64,000 nt of DNA from Pholiota molesta. Taxonomy: Eukaryota; Basidiomycota; Agaricomycetes; Agaricales; Strophariaceae. Under the pieces are notes generated by a model that did no database searches, was not told where the DNA came from, and saw only the letters and a program-made list of their open reading frames with translations. Positions 55,335 through 64,000 of the stretch are shown here, piece after piece. How positions within the stretch are numbered: the stretch's first letter is position 1; the number at the start of each line of letters is the position of its first letter. The position numbers were made by a program, and so were the translations under genes. The stretch lies in NCBI GenBank assembly GCA_014925825.1, contig JACGCK010000077.1, positions 146,574 through 210,573 of the forward strand. Direction: 5' to 3'.

Positions 55335-57957
55335 ATGACATCCCAAACACATACACCCCCTATCCTACCAGACGGCCAGAAGTTCGACGGCACGAACTGG
55401 CCATCTTGGAACCGATGGGTCGTAACTACGGCTAGGATACGAAGCGCCGAAAAATACCTTAACGGCCTCATCCCTAGACCCGACGAGCAGAGCCCTTCAC
55501 CCCCAGCCAGCACCGCACCAGCAGCGGCCGATACAACCACAACCACGCCCGCTTCCACTACCCCTGATGCGACCGAATCTACGCCCTGGCACTCCATTAA
55601 TCCATCATTGGATGAGTGGATCATCCGCGATGCCTGGGCGATGGGACTGCTCCTGTACAACTGCACCAACCCCATCGGACTCGGTATGAAATCGGATGGG
55701 ACGGCTGCTGAAGCCTGGAAGTCGCTGAAAGATCTGTATGGCGTACAATCGACCCTGTTCGCCGTTAACGCGCAACGTGAACTTCGAAACACTATGCTCC
55801 GCGATGGGGATGATCTCACTGCTCACATCACAAACTTACGACTGAAGTGGTCCGCCGCAAACGACGTTGGCGCAAACATAACCGACAAAGATTTCATTAT
55901 CATACTCCTCGCTTCACTTCCACCCTCCTGGGACACCATCGTCGCCACGCTCTATGAAACCCAGACAACGGTCGACCTGATCTCTAAGCTCAATTTCCAC
56001 TGGGCTAGAATTGGGAGGAACGTACCTGCATCGAAAGGTGGAATTACTGCGCTTTGCCGCAAGTACCAAGCCGGCTTCGCCGAAATCGGTGCTCCAGTGT
56101 ACGAATCCCAAGTGCGGCCGTCGCGGACATCTTATTGAGGATTGCTACTGGGAAGGAGGTGGTAAAGAGGGTCAATTTCCTCCCCATTTCCGCAAGAAAG
56201 TCATCGTAAACGCACCTCAGGCCAAAACGACGACTCAGGCAAACACTGCGGTAGCCCCCACAGTCACAGCTGCCATCGCAGATACCAACCAAGATCCCAT
56301 CGTCGAAAGAACTTACACGGTTCTCATGGCCGATTCCACACAGGAGGAGGTTGTAGTTTCCGACGTCGCCTTTCTAACCACCTCAAACCCAAACCAAGAC
56401 TCCGATATCACCTACATCGATTCAGGTGCCAGTGATCACTGCTTTGTGAACCGCGCAGACTTCGAGAGCGACTACGTAGCTTTCAGTACGCCGCGAGAGG
56501 GTCAATCTGCGAGCAAGGGCGCAAAATTCCGCATACTTGGCCAAGGATCAGTGACGAAGGTTATAAATTCACCTGGACTGAACTCACGCACCACGCTAAA
56601 ATTCCAGTCTGTGCTTCATACCCCTGATCTCACCGCAAATCTAATTTCTGTGGGTCGCTTTGATCTCGCCGGATTCAATGTTAACTTTGGTGATAACCGC
56701 GCCACCTTCGTCGATCCATCGGGAACTGCTTTCATGGCTGGAGAACGTACGGGTTCCATGTATCGCCTCACGCTATCCACCCCAGTCCACGCCATGGCAG
56801 CCAAGTCCCACGAGAAGCCGGCTAACCTCGAATTGTGGCACCGTCGTCTCGGGCATGCGAGTGTGTCGTCGATCCGCGCGCTCGCTAAGCAAGGACTGCT
56901 GGACGGGCTCCAAATCACCGGGGACGTCGACCTGAAGGGCGCATGCGAGGACTGCATATACGGAAAGCACACAGCGCGCCCGTATGACGAAAAGTTCGGA
57001 AAGGAAACCGAACTCCTGGAGCGCGTCCATTGCGACATCTTCGTGATGCTAAACACGCCTTCGTTTGGCGGCGCCGTGTACATGATGCTAATGACGGATG
57101 GGAAATCGTCCGTCAAGCACGGGTACTTCCTCACGCACAAATCCGCGGACGATACCCTGCAGGCGCTGAAGGATTATGTGGCAGAGGCAGAGACTCAGAC
57201 TGGGAAAAAGCTGAAGCGGCTTCGTGTCGACATGGGGAAGGAGTGGCGGAATGAGAAGTGGGATGAGTATTTGCGGGAGAAGGGAATTGTTATGGAATCC
57301 GGCGCACCTTATGCCCACGCGCAAAACGGCGTCGCTGAACGAGGTATCCGTACCGTCGTCGAGCGCGTCCGCTGCATGCTCGCTGACTCCGGACTCCCAC
57401 GCGGCCTTTGGGCTGAGGCCGCTTCCACAGCCATCTACCTCGACAACTTCATACCCTCCGCGCGCCACCCAGGCGTCATCCCATGGGAGGCGTGGACAGG
57501 AAAGCAACAGGATATCTCCCATCTACGTCCCTTTGGGTGCGCGGCCTATGCCAAGATTGCGCCCGAAATAGACCAATCGAAGCTTCTGCCTCGATCGATC
57601 AAATACGTCATGATCGGCTATTATGGGCGTAACGCCTACAAACTCTACGACCCTGCAAGCCGATCTATTATGAAGTGCCGCGACGTTATCTTCGAGGAGG
57701 GGCAGGGACATAGGACACTCACCGAGAACTTGGAGGACGTACTGGTTGAAGATGGTCCCAACATCCAAGCCGCGGCACCCACTTCGAACGCTGGTGTGCT
57801 CCGACCGAGCATACAGAACGTTGTAGCGCCTCGGCCTCGTGCGACCGACCCGCCCTTACATCCCGCGCTGTCAGAAGCCACAACACCTTCTTCCGCACAT
57901 CCCGCACCCATTACCACTCCTGCGGTTCCAAACGTCCCACACGTCCCACTAGTATCT
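55335..57957 (+). pseudogene. Copia 2 gag-protease-integrase
   Basis: Gag opens at 55335 (MTSQTHTPPILPDGQKFDG) and shows AHITNLRLKWSAANDV and IILLASLPPSWDTIVATLYE. One frame change near 56.03 kb leads into the rest of the polyprotein, either programmed or a mutation. The zinc knuckle is CTNPKCGRRGHLIEDC (near 56.12 kb). The protease site is YIDSGASDHCF (near 56.42 kb). The pre-integrase motif is LWHRRLGHASV (near 56.84 kb). The integrase acidic triad is visible in VHCDIF, RVDMGKEW and NGVAERG. The reading then runs into Pro/Ala-rich linker and unrelated sequence at about 57957. The part present is well conserved and looks younger than copia 1. Confidence 0.85.
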
Positions 57958-58350
57958 GTCATATCATGTATGGGGCCTTGCTTGCTACCCGTAAAAATGT
58001 ATGCATCCAGAGCGGTAATTCAGCTAGCACAGCCACTCCACCTAGCTGACTTTGAAAATAATTGCCACCATCCAACTCTTCAATCACCTGATCCCTCTTG
58101 CCTATTGCTGCTCACGGCAGCTCACCGCCCGACATTGTGCTCACTGCCCGATATTGCCTCGACGCCGTGCATAACCTGCTCGTCGCTGTCGTCAGGGTCA
58201 TCCAAAAAAGGCAAGTGCTCAAAAAACGAAATTCAGCAGCTTACGAAATTTTATTTTCCTCGGAGAATTTCAGGGTCATTTAAGATTCCCACGAAATTTA
58301 TGTAAAAATAGTCATATTATAAAGAATCTAAATATACAATGCGAAATGTG

Positions 58351-59520
58351 CTACTAGGTCTTGGGGCCGCCGTGCCCATGCCGCGCGCATTCTAGCGCTC
58401 GTGCCCACCGACAGTATGCTCGGGCCCCACCGTACCCGAGCATCTGGCGACCCTTTCGGCCCACGCCGTATGCTACTGACAGTGCTGCGCGGCTCAGCGC
58501 GCTGTCGCCGCCGCCACCGCCATCGTCGTGGCGCTGTCCGCTGCCTTCGTCGTCAACGGTAGTGCGCCGCCGCCGCCGTCTGCGCACTCGCCGCTGTGTT
58601 CGTCACCGCCGCTGTGTTCGCTGCTGCTGCCGCCGCCGTCGTCGTTTCGTACTCGTCGTCCCTGTCTCCGTACTCGTCGTTGCCGCTGTCGCGCTCGTCG
58701 TTGTCGCTGTCGCCGGCGGCGCACTCGCTGGAGCCGTCGTTGTAGGCCTCTTTGTCTTCGTACTCGCCGCCACAGTCCTGGTGTCGTTGTCCTGCTGCCT
58801 GCCGTCGTGGTGCTGCCTGCGGCCTCGGACTCGCCATCGTGGACGCTGCCCGTAGTGCCCGTTGTCGCTGTACCGCCCGCTGAGAGGTTCGCCGCAGGGA
58901 GGGAGAAGACGAGGAGGCGAGTTGGGGATGGGCGGTCGCTGGCGGAAACTATGGGGAATGGGGGTTGGGGACGGCGAATGTCGACGCCATCCCCGACCGT
59001 ATCCTGTAGGTAGGGGTTCAGACGGGGGTGGCGTTGACGGGGGGCGTTGCTTACCTGCGAAAGGGTGGCGGGTATGCGCCGTTTTTCGCCGCACCGTGCT
59101 GCCATGGTCGATGCTGCTGCCACGTCACACGTGTGTCATGCACGCCGCCGCTGTTGCCATATCTGTGGGATGTGGTGGTTTCCTGGTCCGCGTCCGGGAA
59201 GTAGAATCGGGCGCTACATAGACACAACGGCCGGGGGCACGGCGGGTGTCAGTACCTGTGCCAGCGGTCTCCTGTATGTAAGGTGTAGCTAGGTGTAGGG
59301 TGAGAAAAGAGCGATGGGAGGTAGCAGCGACGCACCTTGTGGATCTCCCACTCCGTGGGTCTTCCCTTATTTTTCCAGCCCCGGAGTCCCTCGATCGTCC
59401 GGCGTGGGTTTCATGAAAGTCGATAAATGTAGGGGGAACGAGGCGCGGAGGGAGGATGGAGGTGGACATTGAAGTTGAGTTGAACAAGTTCGTTCAACAT
59501 GTCAAGAGTCGATTAAAACT
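58351..59520. other. GC-rich, codon-repeat-like sequence without supported gene
   Basis: Runs of CGTCGT/GCCGCC-type triplets give long open frames in up to five phases, so open length is not evidence of coding here. 59.29-59.51 kb resembles the right part of the hAT element (52.83-53.08 kb), suggesting related transposon sequence. Confidence 0.45.
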
Positions 59521-60286
59521 CCGCTTCGGCGCCAGCCGAGCGCCTCCCGCTCACCGTCGTCGACGACGATCTGCGCACTTTCCGCCCAGATTTTAAACTA
59601 TTCATACCGTTAATAGCTTTTAAATTGTACTAGATACATTTATCTAAAGTAAAATTGACTTATCAGATGCGGAAACTTACTGAATAGGTGTTTCTGTGGC
59701 GGATCGCCACGAAGTACAGCATATATGCACTTACTACATACATATTTCGAATTCGTTGTCCATTTCGGATGGTTCGTCTGTATGGAAATGTAGCCAGAAT
59801 TTTATAAAGTAAGAATGTCGTCGAACATTCTATAGCGATATTATATAAATGTTAGGTAGCCACAGTTGAGAGATTTCGATTGACTTGTACGCTTGACGAG
59901 CGCTTAACGCACTTCTTTGTATTCTACTTGTTCTCGGACATTCAGTCCAGTGTCATCTACAGTTATTCAGTTTAATGGTTAGGTATCCATCTTATAGTAT
60001 TTTTCCAAATAAAGTTACTACAAGCCAGTGAGTTAAAGATGTATGAAGCTATAGGAATATGATCATACAAGGTGATGTACTGTACTACTGCTTGCGCGTG
60101 GTGACATCGCGACACCTTCGCTTATAAAGAGTAATCCTGCATCTAATAAATTGTTTTTACTTAGTATATATACATTTACCTACGTCTTAATTCTATAGCG
60201 CACGTATGCGGTGGAACTTTAAGAGCGGAATTCGTAGAGCGTCGTCGACGACGATGAGCGGGGTCGCTCGGCATTTACCGAAGCGG
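59521..60286. repeat. 766-bp AT-rich segment with ~45-bp inverted ends
   Basis: The left end CCGCTTCGG...CCGAGCG...CCGCTCA-CGTCGTCGACGACG and the right end are inverted copies with about four in five positions matching. The interior is AT-rich with no open frame of note. No clear target duplication was found, so this is a candidate transposon only. Confidence 0.45.
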
Positions 60287-61740
60287 CGCTTGAATTCTTT
60301 GTTGATTGTCGAATGTTCAACTTCTTCCGGGAGATTGACGTTCGCGGCACGTGCTTTCGGCCGTTTTGGCGGGGAATGATGGCCGTGATGGCTGCCGAGC
60401 GGCAGTGAAGTCCTGCATCACGTGTTTGTAACTAACGTCTTTGTCACGCTTTTCGCGGGTGTTTGCGTGCGAGAGGTGACAGAGTAGACGCTTGTTGACT
60501 CTGAACGCCGTCGCAGCCCGTGGGGCCGCGCCTGCCGTTCCCTGCCGTTCCCCGATTAGGCACCGGGAAAATGACACAGGCACCGGGAAAATGACGCGCG
60601 GCTCTTGCTCTGCAACGACCACACTCGTCTTGCCAGCCGCCCCGCGCTCCTCTCTCTCCTTCGCTGCTGGAGGGATGTGGACCGCTACCCCTACGACCCA
60701 CACGAGCGCGCACCGAAGCGATAGAAGACGATGGGGATGGGAGTAATGGCCGCGAGGAGGGCGGTGGCTCGCCCTTTGTCAGAGCCAGGTACGTTCATTT
60801 CCCCCACCCATTTATCTTGCTGACGACGCGCCGCAGGTACGGCGCTGCAGCTGCTGCATCTCCCCAACATGGGCTGCCCAGCTGCCAACGACCTCGTCGA
60901 TCCACACTGAGCAAACTCGCGACAACGTGGACTGGACGACAGCTGGGCGGACGAAACGCGCGTCGCCGGCGAACCACGCGTACACCCAACGTGCACTGCG
61001 CCTGCACCTCATGCACCTTGCCCGCCGCGGTCGTCCTCTCCGCCTCGGCCGCACTCGTGCTCGACGACCCGCGCCTCGCTGGAGGTTGTCGTCGTCGAAG
61101 AGCCGCGGCGCGGAGGCGCTGGACACCTACACACGCGCCCGCGCCCGCTGAGCAGCCCGAGTCCGCGACGCCTGCGGCATCCGCAGAGGTGATGCACGCC
61201 GCCGCCTCCGTCGCGGCCGCGTCGCTCTTGGGCCGTCGGCGGGCGACGATATCGACCTCGACGCGTTCCTGCACGACTCGGCGTCGACAAGCCGCAGCCC
61301 GCCGTCGTCGACGCCAGCACGAACACCCAGGACACACCCACATCCGCCGCGCCGCCTGCCAGATCGAATCCCTGACGGAAGCGGACGGCGAAGTGCAACA
61401 GGATGTCGAGCGGCACGAAAAGAGGTTCGACCAGCTGGACGCCCTGATCGCGAACGAGACGCACGCGTCGTGGAGGACATGGCGGCGTGGCGCGTTCAGA
61501 AGGCGCGAGCTCAGGCAGATGCCACTGGTGCAGGACGTGCAGCGCGAAGGCGAGTGGTTGGTCCGGGGCTCGAGACGTATCACCAAAACCCGCGCGCATG
61601 CACAGTGGAAGTTCCAGCGGATGCCAGCGCTCCGAAGCGCGCGCTGGTGTTAACCCACCTCTTTCGACCGTCCCTTCGTTTATGTCAAGTTTATGTACTT
61701 AGTAAAAAGCTTCTGATACATTAGAAATTTTGAATATAAT
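60287..61740 (+). other. GC-rich region with frame-switching coding-like text
   Basis: On plus, 61.24-61.34 kb reads DDIDLDAFLHDSASTS in one frame. 61.36-61.47 kb reads IESLTEADGEVQQDVERHEK and FDQLDALIANETHA in a second. From 61.46 kb the first frame resumes with VVEDMAAWRVQKARAQA. Such text suggests an old gene with frameshifts, possibly transposon-derived, but I recognise no family. The 278-codon open frame at 60817-61653 is a mixture. Confidence 0.3.
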
Positions 61741-63890
61741 TTTTGTTTCATTTTGAACTGTGTGCAATATATATATACAAGAAAATTGAGACTAGAGAGG
61801 CCAGAGAAAGGCCCTGATTCAACTCTAGGTAGGTTTTGCATAGGCAAAGCCCTAAGAACAGTCTTTTTCCGTGACGCATGAAAATTCCGTGCGCATCACG
61901 CGGCATGGCCGGTCCTGACCTGGTCACCCGCTGAACGTCTTTTTCCCACCGTAAACGTCGTTTTGATGGAGTAACGTCTTTTTGGCTGCTCCTGCAGCCA
62001 ATCCAGCGCTGAAATGGCCAGATCAAGCTGCGCAGCTGAGACGACCCGGATAAATGACGTTCACGCTAAACGTATGAGAATGTCATTTCGGCTCTTCTAA
62101 TAATACTAGTGCTCTCCTCCATCAGCTGCTAGCTTGTCGGCCAATGCTCGGCTGCTACGCCCATCACCTCGCGCTGAAGCGAGGCATTTAAGAGCGCCTC
62201 CCCTTGCAAAAATGCGCCTCATTTTCGAAAAAAATTTCCCCTGTTCCCCCACCATGCCCTCCCAGCCATAAATTTGATTCTTATGTATGAGCATCTAATT
62301 CTATTTAAATTATTTTTTTTCTCTCCTGCACTGCAGTGTGGCTTCCAGGGAAAATTGAAAAGCTCTTGATAGCCCATTGCATGAGGCATCAGCGGCGCAG
62401 TGCGCGTTGCGTGAGCTGCCTTGGCCTGGCCGCTTAACACGGGCGGCGCGCCTCGGCACAAAACGCTTGGCTGATGGCAGCTGATGGCCTTTTGTGACGG
62501 CCGCTTACCTCAGCAGGACCTGAACGTCGTTTTCGAAGGATGCAGCTAATGTATACTTCAACATTTCAACTCCCTCCTCTGTACGCCCACCCACGCGCCG
62601 CCCTCTTTGACACAGCAAGGCCCGCACTGGACGACGAAGGGACGGGGAACAGGATATCAAAGGGAAGACCCGGGGTGCGGGAGATCCTCCAGGTGCGGCT
62701 CTGTTCACTTGGGCCCTTCGCCATCTCTGACCCCGCCCTATCCCTAATAGCCGGAATGGGCGCTCGCCGTGCCCGACGCCTGATGCGGACGCCGACCCAC
62801 CGTAAGCTCTCACTCCACATGCCGTGACGAGCATGGCAGCAGGCACGACGACAATGGCGCCAAGCCCCCAACATCGAGCTCAACCCCTGGTCAACGCCAC
62901 TCGCCGTCGCGGTCTACCCCGCCACCCTCTGCCCTCTGCCCTCCAGCTTCATGCATCCGCGGAGGGCAATGCGTACGTCGCCGTCCCCTGTTCTTTGCCC
63001 CCGCTGACCCATTCCACCTCCTACTTCTCTCTTAGAACAATCCGGGAACAGGCGCCTGCGACGGTAAGTGCCAGCCAGCCATCCCAGAGCCAGCCCCAAC
63101 TTACCACCCTCTTCGACAGCATGCCGCGCTCGCCGAGGGCTGTGAGGAGTGCATCCCACTCGCGCCGCCGCCCTCTCCCTCTACCGCCGAGTCAGCGCCC
63201 TCCACGGCACCTGACAGTGAGCAGCGCCCAGCCGTGGCGCTCGATGGCAAGCATAGCGACACGAGCGGACCACGGCGTGGGCAAAGAGCACGAGCACGGC
63301 GCTCGAAGATGATGCCGCCTCACCTCCCCACTCTGATACTCGATTCCGCGGGAATTTCAGTGGGTGGGTGAGCAGTGCATGTACAGCGCCGACAGTCGTG
63401 CCTGCACCCACGACGACGACAACGGCGGACACCACGATGAGGCGGTCGCGGACAGCCACGACGGCGGCAGGGAATGGCAGTGAAAATGGTACGGGCGGCG
63501 AGCACGACAACGGCCACGTCAGCACCCGGCACTGTCGCTGCACACTCGAGTCCACATCCATGCCGCGAGCAAGGACGACGCCCCCGACGGCCACGTCAGC
63601 ACTCCCGACGACGGAAGACACCAACCCGACAACACGACGACGGCAGGTCGAAACCACGCAGCCGATGAGCACGGCGGCTGGGCACGGCACGCGAGTACCA
63701 GCGGTATGGTGAGGGCGGTGGCGATGAGGGCCAAGCACGGCCACGGGAATGAGGGGCATGCCGAATGCGGGGAGTCAAGCGCACGCACGGGTACGGCGAG
63801 ACGGATGCAAGCACGCATGGGGCATGGGTGCGAGCGCGGCACGCGCATGGTGAGTGGAGTGCGACGCGCGCACGCACGGCGGCGCTGAGG
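61741..63890. other. No supported gene
   Basis: An AT-rich part (61.74-62.35 kb) contains several AACGTC-TTTT words (AACGTCTTTTT, AACGTCGTTTT). A GC-rich part (62.5-63.89 kb) has open frames in many phases on both strands. No domain, tRNA or rRNA is recognisable. Confidence 0.45.
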
Positions 63891-64000
63891 CCCAGTAGTA
63901 GTATATTTCACAGTGTATATTTAGATTATTTATAACATGACTATTTTTATATAAACTTTCGTGGAATTTTGTGATGACCCTGAAATTCTCCAGGAGAATG

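Larger units (their letters stand above)
54820..57957 (+). mobile_element. Truncated Ty1/copia retrotransposon (copia 2)
   Basis: The order is 5' LTR, primer site, gag, zinc knuckle, protease, integrase. The element stops in the low-complexity region after the integrase (about 57957). Reverse transcriptase, RNase H and 3' LTR are absent from the window. It lies head-to-head with copia 1. Confidence 0.8.
58200..64000. mobile_element. Region framed by a long inverted repeat reaching the window end
   Basis: 58252-58350 (GGAGAATTTCAGGGTCAT, then CCCACGAAATTTATGTAAAA, ATAGTCATATTATAAA, TCTAAATATACA) matches the reverse complement of 63893-64000 over about 100 bp with few differences. This could be the terminal repeat of a single element of over 5.7 kb, or two related elements in opposite orientation. 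The true outer ends cannot be set because the right side is cut off by the window. Confidence 0.5.

Noticed and set aside
58361..59123. Multiple long open frames on both strands
   Set aside because: Triplet-repeat-like GC-rich DNA opens nearly all phases; peptide text is low-complexity Arg/Val/Ala/Ser/Pro.
60817..61653. 278-codon plus-strand open frame
   Set aside because: Mostly Arg-rich text in the wrong phase; only its last third overlaps plausible protein, and adjacent frames look better in parts.
1..64000. CRISPR arrays, rRNA genes, bacterial-type operons
   Set aside because: No regularly spaced short repeats, no rRNA-like sequence and no bacterial gene organisation; all genes are intron-bearing eukaryotic genes.

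Overview
The window is genomic DNA of a filamentous basidiomycete, most likely an Agaricomycete. The evidence is split genes with many 45-60 bp introns (GTRNGT donors), a DUF6534 membrane protein, HET-domain proteins, a fungal UBR1, the chitin synthase export chaperone CHS7, and Ty1/copia and cut-and-paste transposons. All exon models are conceptual: they were built by hand from splice signals, reading frame and family knowledge.

Left flank (1-9.9 kb). The first 2.8 kb hold no convincing gene, only a possible frame-broken relic. Then come two intact housekeeping genes, divergently transcribed from a 74-bp gap: TRS33 (TRAPP vesicle-tethering subunit, minus, 5 exons) and UBR1 (N-end-rule E3 ubiquitin ligase, plus, 6 exons, 1912 codons).

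Accessory array (10-34.8 kb). A composite unit is repeated about four times. Each unit reads: a short piece of an unrecognised gene ('Z'), a decayed internal piece of UBR1, a HET-domain gene on plus, and a tail-to-tail gene for a PH-CRIB-PH protein on minus. Only the last PH-CRIB-PH gene (33.1-34.7 kb) is intact; the others are relics. The large HET-domain exon is open in all four HET copies. The small upstream exons each carry a different defect: start codon lost in copies 1 and 3, a GC splice donor in copy 2, and a 2-bp frameshift in copy 4. Every intron in these genes is phase 1, so skipping a damaged small exon keeps the frame. The array looks like birth-and-death evolution of a non-self-recognition gene cluster.

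Middle (34.9-48.9 kb). A 987-bp terminal-inverted-repeat element with a TA duplication is followed by four ordinary minus-strand genes: a 364-residue unknown protein with two 40-residue tandem repeats, CHS7, a DUF6534 multi-pass membrane protein, and a large unknown protein whose 5' flank now abuts a retrotransposon LTR.

Right part (48.9-64 kb). This is a transposon nest. A minus-strand copia element carries a nonautonomous hAT element (8-bp target duplication) in its integrase region and a 149-bp MITE in gag. Its 5' end is cut by a second, plus-strand copia element that has lost its RT/RNase H half. The last 5.8 kb are framed by a long inverted repeat that runs off the window and contain GC-rich, frame-broken sequence without a supported gene.
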